Assembly (NCBI GenBank): GCA_044238935.1
Contig: JBIICI010000005.1
Coordinates: 42,342 to 106,341 of the forward strand
Reading direction: 5' to 3'
Length of the DNA stretch: 64,000 nucleotides
Origin: JBIICI01 sp044238935
Lineage (GTDB): Bacteria; Pseudomonadota; Alphaproteobacteria; Micavibrionales; Micavibrionaceae
The notes beneath the pieces were generated by a model. That model saw nothing but the letters and a program-made list of their open reading frames with translations. It was not told the origin of the DNA and ran no database searches. A program made the translations under genes and the position numbers. This document shows, piece by piece, positions 8,569 to 17,275 of this stretch (position 1 is its first letter; every line of letters starts with the position of its first letter).

Positions 8569-9369
8569 ATGAATAAAAATCTAGCCATCATCGCAGGCGC
8601 AGGCGCATTGCCAGTTTCCTTGATCCAAGCCTGTCAATCCCAAGGCATAAGCCCATTTGTTGTCGGGCTTTTGGGATGTGTTACAGCAGATTTACCTTGT
8701 GACATCATCCTATCCGTAACGCGCCCTGCCGCGATTATGGCGACATTAAAGAAACAAAAAATCACCCATTTAATAATGATTGGCGCTGTACGCCGCCCTG
8801 CCTTGGCGGACATTGGAATGGGATTATTGGACTTTCGGAATTTGGCGTATCTGAAATATCTAAAAGGAGGAGATGATGCTCTATTGCGCAGTATTCGTGC
8901 CATTTTCGAAGCCGCTGATATTCAATTATTAGGGGCACATCATTATATGCCAGACGCCCTATGCCCCACAGGGATTTTAGGCAAACATGCGCCCACCACG
9001 GCACAATGGCGCGATATAAAAATCGGCATGCATGCCGCGCAAACATTGGGTCAATTGGATATTGGTCAATCTGTTGCCGTATATCATGAACAAGTTTTAG
9101 CTGTGGAGGGCATCGAAGGCACAGCCGCTCTCATTGCTCGTACCGCCGATCTAAAGCCCAAAGACAGCACCCCTTTGTTAATTAAATGCGCAAAACCCAC
9201 CCAAGATTTAGATCTCGATCTGCCTACCATCGGCGTTGATACCATCAAACAATTACACGCAGCAGGTTTTGGCGGTCTTGCCCTTCAAGCCCAAAAAACA
9301 TTTATTGTAAATCCAATGGACGTTGTGCAGGCTGCCAACGAATATGGAATGGTGGTTATTGGGATTTAA
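8569..9369 (+). CDS. lpxI: UDP-2,3-diacylglucosamine pyrophosphatase LpxI
   Basis: Hydrolyses UDP-2,3-diacylglucosamine to lipid X in lipid A synthesis; LpxI replaces LpxH in many alphaproteobacteria. The 266-residue protein shows the family start (LAIIAGAGALPVSLIQACQ), the ALLRSIRAIFE segment, PTGILGKHAPT, the GQSVAVYHEQVLAVEG..GT core and the C-terminal PTIGVDTIKQLHAAGFGGLA. In most relatives it lies between lpxA and lpxB; here it stands alone, divergent from the isochorismatase-like gene and followed by a small unknown gene. Its presence implies a lipid A-bearing outer membrane. Confidence 0.88.
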   Translation: MNKNLAIIAGAGALPVSLIQACQSQGISPFVVGLLGCVTADLPCDIILSVTRPAAIMATLKKQKITHLIMIGAVRRPALADIGMGLLDFRNLAYLKYLKGGDDALLRSIRAIFEAADIQLLGAHHYMPDALCPTGILGKHAPTTAQWRDIKIGMHAAQTLGQLDIGQSVAVYHEQVLAVEGIEGTAALIARTADLKPKDSTPLLIKCAKPTQDLDLDLPTIGVDTIKQLHAAGFGGLALQAQKTFIVNPMDVVQAANEYGMVVIGI

Positions 9370-9404
9370 GGGAATTAAAACCCCTGATAAAGAAAATTTT
9401 TTTC

Positions 9405-9434
9405 TTGCCTTTTCCATCAGCTTTGAATTATTAT
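9405..9434 (+). promoter_or_regulatory. Candidate sigma-70 type promoter
   Basis: TTGCCT (9405-9410) and TATTAT (9429-9434) are separated by 18 bases, 39 bases before the ATG of the 72-residue ORF at 9473. The placement and an AT-rich background fit a promoter for that small gene. Read by eye only. Confidence 0.4.
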
Positions 9435-9472
9435 CACAAATATAATAATTGAAAAATCAGGGAATTTAGACC

Positions 9473-9691
9473 ATGAATACAGAGCAGCCAGATATAAAAA
9501 TAGCCTATTTATTTAACAATGCGATTAACTTTTGTGAAGTTTCTGTTCTCGAAAATTCAGAACAATTTGAGACGCTTTTCCCCGATCCCGACGCAACGCC
9601 TGCATTCTTTATAAAATGTGGATCTGATTGCTCAGAAGGAGACGCTGTAGATTTTCTTTTATCATTTCAATCTCTATCAAGCCCCTCATAA
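9473..9691 (+). CDS. Small acidic hypothetical protein
   Basis: A 72-residue acidic protein without a signal peptide or membrane segment. AGGGA lies a suitable distance upstream of the ATG and a candidate promoter lies at 9405-9434, which supports a real gene. Two cysteines (KCGSDCSEGD) sit in an acidic context. The 3' end runs six bases into the convergent ilvD. I recognise no family. Confidence 0.5.
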   Translation: MNTEQPDIKIAYLFNNAINFCEVSVLENSEQFETLFPDPDATPAFFIKCGSDCSEGDAVDFLLSFQSLSSPS

Positions 9692-11410
9692 ATCCTTATA
9701 AACATGCGTTTCCATTTTTGCACCGGGATGGGTAACGGCGCCATTTTCAGCCGATCCCACCAATTGCGCGTATTTCCACAATGCACCTGATTGATAATTA
9801 TGGGTTTTGGGTTGCCATTTTGCGCGGCGGGTGGCGATAATATCCTCACTCACGTTTAAATTTAATGTACCGTTTTCAGCGTCGATTTCGATAATATCAC
9901 CGTCTTCGATCAAGGCAATCAATCCGCCCACGGCGGCCTCGGGCGCGACATGACCGATACAAAACCCGCGTGTGCCACCTGAAAAACGCCCATCGGTAAT
10001 CAGGGCGACTTTGCCGCCTGTGCCTTGACCATACAAGGCGGCTGTGGTGGAAAGCATTTCACGCATACCGGGCCCGCCTTTGGGGCCTTCGTAACGGATC
10101 ACCAAGACATCGCCCTCTTCATATTCACGCTTTTGCACTGCCTCAAAACAGGCTTCTTCGCTATTAAAGCATCTGGCTTTGCCTGTAAATTTTAATTCGC
10201 TTAATCCTGCGATTTTGACAATTGCGCCCTCCGTTGCTAAATTACCGCGCAATCCCACAACGCCACCTGTGGGGTGAATAGGATTATCAATCGGATAGAC
10301 GACCTTTTGATCTTTGGGGAAGGTTACATTTTCTAAATTCTCTGCCAAAGTTTTACCGGTCACGGTGATACATTCGCCGTGCAAATATCCCCCGCGCAAG
10401 AGTTCTTTCAGCACCACAGACACACCGCCCACATCAAATAAATCCTTGGCAACATAGCGTCCACCGGGTTTTAGGTCGGTAATATAGGGGGTTTTCTTAA
10501 AAATTTCGGCGACATGGTGAATGTTAAATTCAATCCCAGCCTCATGCGCAATCGCAGGTAAATGAAGCGCAGCATTGGTTGATCCGCCTGTTGCAGCAAC
10601 GATAGCGGCGGCATTTTCCAAAGATTGGCGCGTGACAATATCACGCGGCAGCGGTGCGCCGTTGCGGATTAAATCCACAACCGCTTGACCTGAATAAAAC
10701 GCATATTCATCACGGCTTTGATACGGCGCAGGCGCACCAGCGGAACCGGGGAGCGCAAGCCCGATAGCTTCTGATACACACGCCATCGTATTGGCGGTAA
10801 ACTGCCCCCCACATGCACCCGCAGACGGGCAAGCATGGCATTCCAATTCCTTTAAATCTGCATCGGAAAATTCACCTGTGGCGTGCTTGCCCACACCCTC
10901 AAACACATCAACGACCGTCACATCATTACCACGGAATTTACCGGGTAAAATCGATCCGCCATACATAAACACGCTGGGCACATTCAGGCGCACCATGACC
11001 ATCATCATTCCGGGTAAGGATTTATCGCATCCTGCCAAGCCTACCAGTGCGTCATAGCAATGCCCGCGCATGGTCAATTCAACTGAGTCCGCGATCACAT
11101 CACGCGATACAAGGGATGACCGCATCCCCTCATGCCCCATAGCGATCCCGTCAGTGACTGTAATGGTTGTAAATTCACGCGGCGTTGCGCCTGCTTTTTT
11201 AACACCCTCTTTGACCGATTGCGCTTGACGCGATAGGGCAATATTACACGGTGCGGCCTCATTCCAACAGGTGGCAACACCCACTAAGGGCTGGTGAATT
11301 TCCTCCTCCGTTAAACCCATCGCATAATAATAGGAACGATGCGGCGCACTTTTTGCCCCTTCGGTCACATAACGGCTAACGAGTTTTGATTTATCCCATT
11401 TTTGAGTCAT
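9686..11410 (-). CDS. ilvD: Dihydroxy-acid dehydratase
   Basis: Dehydrates 2,3-dihydroxy-acids to 2-keto acids, the third common step of branched-chain amino-acid synthesis. It is of full length (574). Iron-sulfur ligand motifs are visible: a Cys in the N-terminal VGVATCWNEAAPCN, AGCDKSLPGMMM, and CPSAGACGGQFTAN. The C-terminal ITDGRFSGGTRGFCIGHVAPEA is a family hallmark. Together with ilvN at the left end it indicates that the organism makes branched-chain amino acids, though the genes are 8 kb apart. It may head or share a transcript with the two bPH2 genes upstream (21-base gap). Confidence 0.97.
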   Translation of the reverse strand: MTQKWDKSKLVSRYVTEGAKSAPHRSYYYAMGLTEEEIHQPLVGVATCWNEAAPCNIALSRQAQSVKEGVKKAGATPREFTTITVTDGIAMGHEGMRSSLVSRDVIADSVELTMRGHCYDALVGLAGCDKSLPGMMMVMVRLNVPSVFMYGGSILPGKFRGNDVTVVDVFEGVGKHATGEFSDADLKELECHACPSAGACGGQFTANTMACVSEAIGLALPGSAGAPAPYQSRDEYAFYSGQAVVDLIRNGAPLPRDIVTRQSLENAAAIVAATGGSTNAALHLPAIAHEAGIEFNIHHVAEIFKKTPYITDLKPGGRYVAKDLFDVGGVSVVLKELLRGGYLHGECITVTGKTLAENLENVTFPKDQKVVYPIDNPIHPTGGVVGLRGNLATEGAIVKIAGLSELKFTGKARCFNSEEACFEAVQKREYEEGDVLVIRYEGPKGGPGMREMLSTTAALYGQGTGGKVALITDGRFSGGTRGFCIGHVAPEAAVGGLIALIEDGDIIEIDAENGTLNLNVSEDIIATRRAKWQPKTHNYQSGALWKYAQLVGSAENGAVTHPGAKMETHVYKDL

Positions 11411-11431
11411 CGATTTATTCCTTTAACGTTT

Positions 11432-11926
11432 TTATTCTTTCAACAAAGCAATTTGATTAAAATGATACTGAATTTGACGGGCGTTTAGGACAAAGGGGAT
11501 CACCACCCTTTGTGTGCCAACGCCTGTAATCATCAGGCTGGTATAGCCCAAAAATTGTCCTAAAATGGTTGTGCCGGTTTGGATGGTTTCAATTTGGGAA
11601 TAGCGAAATTCAACGACATCCAGCTTTAAAATTCCGTACCTTAAAAACACGCGTTTATTGGTCAAAACCACCAGCAAAAAATGTTTCGTTAAATAGGCAT
11701 AGCCCAATAAACCCGCGGCAATCATCAGGAAAAACACCCCCAACATCCCTGCCCCCATCAAGATTACAGACAGGGCAAAAACAGCAAACACCCCCCCTTT
11801 TAGATAAATGGCAGGGTGGATGACGGCTTGAGAAATCATTGATTCGCCCTCCACAAAGGGCGGTAAAATCGTGCGGAGATCAGAAACAGGCGTGGTATTT
11901 TTATTAGATTTAGGCGCAGATTTCAT
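11432..11926 (-). CDS. bPH2 (YdbS-like) membrane protein
   Basis: A 164-residue protein with two adjacent hydrophobic segments (residues ~43-85) followed by a bacterial pleckstrin-homology type 2 domain: LVVLTNKRVFLRYGILKLDVVE..YSQIETI, then GTQRVVIPFVLNARQIQYHF. The first ~35 residues are polar. The next gene upstream encodes a second protein of the same design, 21 bases away, which suggests a paired heteromeric membrane complex. The role of these domains is not well defined; envelope-stress functions are proposed for some. Confidence 0.75.
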   Translation of the reverse strand: MKSAPKSNKNTTPVSDLRTILPPFVEGESMISQAVIHPAIYLKGGVFAVFALSVILMGAGMLGVFFLMIAAGLLGYAYLTKHFLLVVLTNKRVFLRYGILKLDVVEFRYSQIETIQTGTTILGQFLGYTSLMITGVGTQRVVIPFVLNARQIQYHFNQIALLKE

Positions 11927-11947
11927 AAAGAAAACCTTTGATAGGAT

Positions 11948-12502
11948 TTAATCTTTATTTTCATGGATTTGCCGCGCTTTGTCAATGGCTCGACGGAATT
12001 TCACAGGATCAGCCATGGAGGGCATAATAATTTCCCCCTGCCCCATACCGTGAATCACAATGCGCCCATAATTTAGAAAACGCCCTGTAATCCCCTGCAG
12101 AACATCAACCCCCTCAATTGATCCAATGCGCATTTCTTGGATCACACGATTAAAAATACCCCATTTTAAAATTACACGTCGATCAGTGACCGCCATTTCT
12201 GTTGTGGATTTAAACGCCATCATGTGAATGAATTTTAAAACACCAAGGGCAAAAAATATCAACGACCCCGCACGGATTCCAACATGCAAAGCCCTTAAAC
12301 TTTCGACCCAAGGCAAATTTGGGTTTATCATCTTAAATTGCTTGTATAAAAATACAGCTGCCACCAGAATCAAAGCAGAGAAGAAAAGCCCCCAAACAAT
12401 CGACATAAAGGCACGAAGTGAAAACAGCCAATGTAGGCATGCCATATGAATCAGATGTTCATCACCGCGAATAACTTCTTGTAGATAAGATTTCTGCGGC
12501 AT
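11948..12502 (-). CDS. bPH2 (YdbS-like) membrane protein
   Basis: A 184-residue paralogue-like partner of the gene at 11432. It begins with the GDEHL segment typical of the family, has two transmembrane stretches (residues ~28-52 and ~73-95) and a bPH2 domain: MAVTDRRVILKWGIFNRVIQEMRIGSIEGVDV, followed by GRIVIHGMGQGE. It lies 16 bases downstream of pfkA on the same strand, so pfkA, both bPH2 genes and ilvD may form one transcription unit. Confidence 0.75.
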   Translation of the reverse strand: MPQKSYLQEVIRGDEHLIHMACLHWLFSLRAFMSIVWGLFFSALILVAAVFLYKQFKMINPNLPWVESLRALHVGIRAGSLIFFALGVLKFIHMMAFKSTTEMAVTDRRVILKWGIFNRVIQEMRIGSIEGVDVLQGITGRFLNYGRIVIHGMGQGEIIMPSMADPVKFRRAIDKARQIHENKD

Positions 12503-12518
12503 AAAGCGTCTTTCTTAA

Positions 12519-13604
12519 TTAACTCTCTTCACCCACATAAATCCCAAGGGCGCGCGCCGTATGCACAAGGGGGCTGTCTTTTTCAACATCTTGGTATGCG
12601 GCAATCGCCTCATCAATGGATACATCAATAACCTTGCGATCTGACCATGCAACCATACGGTCAAACTTCCCTTCTTCGATCAAATCAACGGCTTTGACAC
12701 CAAAGGCAGATGCTAATAAACGATCATTCCATGTGGGGGCACTGCCGCGTTGAACGTGACCCAAAACTGTTACGCGCGCTTCTGATCCTGTGGCTTTGCT
12801 GATTTGGCTGGCTAAATAATGCCCAATACCGCCATAGCGTTTTTCACCGTCTGCATAGGTAATCTCTGCTTTATTCCCATCTTGGGTCTTAACCGCCTCT
12901 GACACAACCACCAAAGCAAAATTACGCCCTGATTTTTTGATCTCACTAATTTTCTTGGCGATGCTTTCAATTTTGTATGGAATTTCAGGGATCAAGATCA
13001 CATCTGCTCCCCCTGCAATCCCTGAGGCAACGGCGATATGCCCTGCATCACGACCCATCACTTCCAAAATCATCACACGATCATGGCTGGCTGCTGTGGG
13101 CTGTAGGCGGTCTAAAGCCTCTGTTGCCACAGAAACAGCCGTATCAAAACCAATGGAGACTTCGGTTTTCCCAAGGTCATTATCAATGGTTTTAGGAATC
13201 CCCACCATTTTCAAGCCACCCTGATTCGCAATTTTCTTTAAAATTGCAAAACTGCCATCGCCACCAATACCGATCACGGCACTGATTCCTAATTTTTTAA
13301 AGCCATCGACGATTTCACCTGAGCGATCTTTTAACGTGCCATCAGGCATAGGATACGCAAAAGGATTGCCCTTATTGGTTGTTCCCAAAACAGTGCCACC
13401 CATACGCAGCACATTGCCATCAAAATCATTGGGGGTTAAAATACGGTAATCAGGATTTGGTTTCAGCAATTCCGCCGTGCCGTTTAACAAGCCAATGACT
13501 TCCCATCCCAAAAGATGCGCATGATGCACGGCAGCCCGAATCGCGGCATTTAATCCCGCACAATCACCACCACTTGTTAAAATCGCCAGACGTTTCTTAG
13601 ACAT
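12519..13604 (-). CDS. pfkA: 6-phosphofructokinase (likely ATP-dependent)
   Basis: Phosphorylates fructose 6-phosphate at C1 in glycolysis. Motifs from the N-terminus: LTSGGDCAGLNAAIRA, GGTVLGTTNKGNP, IGIGGDGSFAIL, GIPKTIDNDLGKTEVSIGFDTA and EVMGRDAGHIA. The residue after the GGD aspartate is Gly, as in ATP-using enzymes, whereas the KTIDND lysine occurs in pyrophosphate-dependent and some long ATP-dependent lineages; I infer ATP use from the Gly. The length (361) is above the E. coli 320, mostly at the C-terminus. Many alphaproteobacteria lack PfkA and use the Entner-Doudoroff route, so its presence says something about central metabolism. Confidence 0.92.
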   Translation of the reverse strand: MSKKRLAILTSGGDCAGLNAAIRAAVHHAHLLGWEVIGLLNGTAELLKPNPDYRILTPNDFDGNVLRMGGTVLGTTNKGNPFAYPMPDGTLKDRSGEIVDGFKKLGISAVIGIGGDGSFAILKKIANQGGLKMVGIPKTIDNDLGKTEVSIGFDTAVSVATEALDRLQPTAASHDRVMILEVMGRDAGHIAVASGIAGGADVILIPEIPYKIESIAKKISEIKKSGRNFALVVVSEAVKTQDGNKAEITYADGEKRYGGIGHYLASQISKATGSEARVTVLGHVQRGSAPTWNDRLLASAFGVKAVDLIEEGKFDRMVAWSDRKVIDVSIDEAIAAYQDVEKDSPLVHTARALGIYVGEES

Positions 13605-13662
13605 ATTTTCTATTCCTGAGTTGCTATACTAAATTGAATCTTTATATCCCTAATTCATAGCC

Positions 13663-13786
13663 GATAATCTATCATTTGGAAATAGGGTTTTGAAAAAAAA
13701 CACATCACAAAAAGAAAAGAATAGAAAAAACGCACAATCTATGTTAGGATTAATGCTTAAAAATAATTGATAAAGCGATAGATTAT
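13663..13786. promoter_or_regulatory. Inverted repeat flanking the pfkA/DUF465 divergent promoters
   Basis: GATAATCTATC at 13663-13673 is matched by its inverse GATAGATTAT at 13777-13786, ten bases in perfect complement with ~103 bases between. The pair brackets the divergent promoter region, so it could be a shared operator, or a chance event in AT-rich DNA. Confidence 0.3.
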
Positions 13787-13794
13787 AGATATTT

Positions 13795-14001
13795 ATGGTC
13801 ACAATGGACGAAGATCAAATTCTGGAAAAAATTGCAGCGTTACGGCAGGAACACGCTGATATTGAAACCCTCCTTTCCCAAGCCTTAGACAGCAAATCCG
13901 TAGATTTTTTGCTGATTCAACGGCTGAAAAAACGCAAACTGGCGTTAAAGGATCTAGCAGAGCGCTTGGAAAGCGGGCTATTGCCTGATATTATCGCCTA
14001 A
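13795..14001 (+). CDS. DUF465 (YdcH-like) small protein
   Basis: A 68-residue helical protein that fits the DUF465/YdcH family well: an EH pair in the first helix (LRQEHADIETLL), then IQRLKKRKLALKDLAERLE and the C-terminal PDIIA. The role of the family is unknown. Two candidate starts exist, ATG 13795 and ATG 13804; neither has a convincing ribosome site. It ends seven bases before the PurK-like gene, so the two are probably cotranscribed. Confidence 0.85.
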   Translation: MVTMDEDQILEKIAALRQEHADIETLLSQALDSKSVDFLLIQRLKKRKLALKDLAERLESGLLPDIIA

Positions 14002-14007
14002 AATCTT

Positions 14008-14991
14008 ATGCAAGCCATTTACAATAAACATATTGGCATTATCGGATCAGGCATTATTGCACGATTTTTAGGCATATCCGCCATCAAATTAGGCTTACAA
14101 TCTTCAATTTTAAAATCAGAAATAACATATAACGAATTAGAAAAATTCGATAATTTAACATTATCAAATCTAAACACCTCGCGAAATGACATTGACCAAT
14201 TGGGGATGCATAAACCCCTATGGCCCGATGCGCACAGCCTGATGCGGCTTTATGATCCACTGGAACAGGCGATTTTTTTGAACAGCATCAATATTGATAT
14301 TCCCGATTGGGTCTTAGTGGAAAAGCCCAAAGATTTAAAAAAAGCCCTCAAAGCCTTAGGTGAGAGCGAATGCATCTTATATAACGGCAGCACACCGTAC
14401 GGATACACACCACATCAAACAGAAGACGCCTCCTGTTTGGCATTACGAAAACATAACATTCAAGCCCATTTATCCATTGCCATGGCGCGTGATCGTATTT
14501 CCCAAAGCGTGCATTATAATATGGTACAATGCCAATATCACCCAGATGGAAGCCTTTCGCACGTTGAATTACCCCATAATTTACAGCCACTTATCGCGAT
14601 AGACTGTAAAAAAATTATAAACCAAATCGTGCAATCCATTGATTACATTGGAACAATAACCGTTGACCTTATCTTAACCGATGATCACCAATTACTGGTC
14701 ACCCAAATCCACCCCTATCCAACGCTTGCCTTTTTATGGACATTGGATGCCTGTCTATACAGTGTTTTTGACCAACATATCCGCGCCATCAGTGGCCATT
14801 CCATCGTTGCCGCGGGGCGTCATTCCGATTTTGAACAACAAATATTAAGAACATCCGAAAAAGACGACCTAGCCCATTTTTTCGCCCAAAGCGGTCAAGT
14901 CGTGCATTTATACGGCGATTACACCCAAAACCCTATTGGTCATGTGACTGTGATTAAACCGATATGGGATCAGGCGGTTATTCGGGATTAA
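14008..14991 (+). CDS. Degenerate PurK-like (N5-CAIR synthetase) ATP-grasp homologue
   Basis: A 327-residue protein whose fold markers follow PurK from end to end. The N-terminus (IGIIGSGIIARFLGISAIKLG) matches the PurK Rossmann start. The C-terminal half has TLDACLYSVFDQHIRAISG and VHLYGDYTQNPIGHVTVI, which parallel the PurK segments ending in QFEQHLRAI and YGK..R.GRKMGHV. Key family signatures are missing: the glycine-rich GYDGKGQ loop reads GSTPYGYTPHQ, and the NEIAPRPHNSGH metal and substrate segment reads TQIHPYPTLAFLW. purE, the usual partner, is absent. I infer a diverged paralogue or decaying gene that is unlikely to make N5-CAIR; the frame itself is intact. Confidence 0.65.
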   Translation: MQAIYNKHIGIIGSGIIARFLGISAIKLGLQSSILKSEITYNELEKFDNLTLSNLNTSRNDIDQLGMHKPLWPDAHSLMRLYDPLEQAIFLNSINIDIPDWVLVEKPKDLKKALKALGESECILYNGSTPYGYTPHQTEDASCLALRKHNIQAHLSIAMARDRISQSVHYNMVQCQYHPDGSLSHVELPHNLQPLIAIDCKKIINQIVQSIDYIGTITVDLILTDDHQLLVTQIHPYPTLAFLWTLDACLYSVFDQHIRAISGHSIVAAGRHSDFEQQILRTSEKDDLAHFFAQSGQVVHLYGDYTQNPIGHVTVIKPIWDQAVIRD

Positions 14992-14993
14992 AT

Positions 14994-17150
14994 TTAAAAA
15001 TTCATATCATCCCAGCTTTGCACAAGGCTGTTATAACTGCTTAAAGCCGCGTCGTCAACCAGATCAGGTAAGTTTAATGATTGCCCATTGGTGCGCCCAA
15101 TGGGGGTATAATTCAAGGTAAAATTACTATTTTTCGGCAATAATCGGTGACCATTATAGGTAAACATCAAAGGATAGCTCCAAATCATGCCGGCATAGGC
15201 ACGAAAGCGTTTTTCATCATAATAAGTATTTAGGGTTTGATTGGGTTCATTATCAAAGCTGGCGGTCAGGCTGGCTTTTAGGGTACTGCCATTATCAAAG
15301 CTATGTCCTAAACCCATTGTGCCGCCATAATCTTTTGCTAAAAAACGCCCTAATTTCAGGGATGCAGTGGTTTGCCCCTCCATAATACGGTCAGGTTGCA
15401 ACAGATAAGATGCGGTGACAAATCCTGTGATCACTTGCCCGTCTTGGTAAAAAGCGGGTTGAAAGGCAGGGATAATATCACGCGGCACGGCATAATGTGC
15501 GCTTGCGCCCAGCGCGTATCGTTTCGCGAAAGGACGATATAAAACCGCGCCGCCATAACCGCCATACATTTCATCTAATAACCCTGCATCCAGCCGTAAA
15601 AAGCTGTTGGTGGTTAGGCTATCGCTCCATTGCAGCATGGCTTGGTCTAGGCGGATTAACGGCAAGGCATACGCCCATTCATCCTCCCGCACGCTGTCGC
15701 CTGTGCGTTGTCTGGTTTGCGTGATGCGGTCTAAATTATTCGCGACATTCACGCGAACCGATGAAACCCCTGCCAAATGCCGCCATATCGGTTGATGGTT
15801 TTTGACCAAAACTGACTGGCGGTGTAGGATGCCTGTATCTTCTTCGCCCAAGGAAATTTTTGATTCATAATCAAATTCAAAATGATCGCTTAAAGACGGT
15901 AAGACAGGCCGCGCATTATAATGATTGGGGGCGTCAATATCGCTGCTATGCCAAATCTCAGCAGGGCTGCCCTGCCCCTTGGCGGCGCGCGCCATCGATT
16001 GCCGCGAAAATCGCACCGATGGCGCTTGGTATCCCATGCGATAGGCATGGATATTCATATAATCAATATCTTTTGAGGCTTCATTGGATAAATGTACGGC
16101 GGCATCACGATATTGGGTGGAGACGGATCCATAATGACTGTAATCCTCCAGCGCAATCGTGGCTTTGGCGGAATCCAAATCAAGGTCAAAGCCGACATCA
16201 TCAATGACTTGTCCGTATTGTTGGGCTTTTGTAATCACACGTTCAGGGCGATTACGTCCTGCGGCAAAGGGGCGAAACGTTGGATGATCGCTTGCACCTG
16301 CATTATTCGCGTGATCCCAATTTTTAATGTTGGTACGCAACGTCAATCGCGCCCCCAAATGCGTGCCGCCAACATACCCAAGACCTAGATTTACATGTTC
16401 ATGTGCCTCAGGTTGCCATGTGATCCCCAATGCCCAAGGCTGGCGGTTACGGCTGTTATTGGGAAAAAAGGCATCTGTTTGTTCTTGGTTGTACTGATCG
16501 CCACTCCATTCCGCTTGAAATCCCCAGCCCTTTAAATATCCGTTTGAGGGGCGATAGTGCAGCCCACCAAAAACCCCGATTTGATCGCCTGTGAACCAGT
16601 TTTTAATTCCGTGGCTATCATCAACATCCGCATAGCGATTATCATCAAAATGGCCATTAAGTTTTGAGAGCGGATTGTCAATCACCCCCTGCTCCGCCAA
16701 TCGCCCCCACCCTAAACCGCCTGTAAAATCCAGATCATAAAAACGCTTGGATGCTACCAAATACTCCGCGCCTGTGCGGCGGTGACCGATGGCACTTTGT
16801 AAACCGATTGCCATTTGCGGTAAAAAAGCGCGTTCCTCGTTTAATGTCCATTTGACATCAACGGCAGGATAAAAACGATCCGAATCTTTGGTAATGCTGT
16901 TGGCAGGGGTGGTTTGGCGGATATTCAAATAAAACCCATCCAACAATTGCGCCCCTGCGCTGATATGGGTATAGCCTGCCATATTAGCGATTTGCGTCTG
17001 TACATACCCCGCCGAAAACGCCCGCGCATCAGGAAGTGTCACCAGCCCCGATACGCCCAAAACATTCGGTTGATACATTTCTTGTGCCTGCACTGGTACA
17101 GCACAGAGCAGAAGAAAACTGCAACAAAGAGGTTTATAGAAAAACGGCAT
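14994..17150 (-). CDS. YjbH-like outer-membrane polysaccharide-associated protein
   Basis: About 718 residues. I prefer ATG 17150 because it gives a clean signal peptide (FFYKPLCCSFLLLCAVPVQA, cut before QEM); an in-frame GTG at 17165 would add five residues. The mature N-terminus NVLGVSGLVTLPDARAFSAG matches the start of the YjbH/WbfB family, and the rest is rich in alternating beta strands (GGLGWGRLAEQG, WGFQAEWSGDQYNQE), fitting an outer-membrane barrel. In enterobacteria YjbH belongs to yjbEFGH, tied to exopolysaccharide; none of the other three is here. It is convergent with the PurK-like gene, two bases apart. Confidence 0.75.
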   Translation of the reverse strand: MPFFYKPLCCSFLLLCAVPVQAQEMYQPNVLGVSGLVTLPDARAFSAGYVQTQIANMAGYTHISAGAQLLDGFYLNIRQTTPANSITKDSDRFYPAVDVKWTLNEERAFLPQMAIGLQSAIGHRRTGAEYLVASKRFYDLDFTGGLGWGRLAEQGVIDNPLSKLNGHFDDNRYADVDDSHGIKNWFTGDQIGVFGGLHYRPSNGYLKGWGFQAEWSGDQYNQEQTDAFFPNNSRNRQPWALGITWQPEAHEHVNLGLGYVGGTHLGARLTLRTNIKNWDHANNAGASDHPTFRPFAAGRNRPERVITKAQQYGQVIDDVGFDLDLDSAKATIALEDYSHYGSVSTQYRDAAVHLSNEASKDIDYMNIHAYRMGYQAPSVRFSRQSMARAAKGQGSPAEIWHSSDIDAPNHYNARPVLPSLSDHFEFDYESKISLGEEDTGILHRQSVLVKNHQPIWRHLAGVSSVRVNVANNLDRITQTRQRTGDSVREDEWAYALPLIRLDQAMLQWSDSLTTNSFLRLDAGLLDEMYGGYGGAVLYRPFAKRYALGASAHYAVPRDIIPAFQPAFYQDGQVITGFVTASYLLQPDRIMEGQTTASLKLGRFLAKDYGGTMGLGHSFDNGSTLKASLTASFDNEPNQTLNTYYDEKRFRAYAGMIWSYPLMFTYNGHRLLPKNSNFTLNYTPIGRTNGQSLNLPDLVDDAALSSYNSLVQSWDDMNF

Positions 17151-17275
17151 GCGCGGATCGTACACAGAAATAGATGTCCGATCAAGAGCAGGTCTTACGA
17201 TTTGGGGAACTTGCTGTGTGGGTGTTACTCTTGCTTTATTTGAAAAATGGTTTGGATTAGCGTAAATATTTTTTC

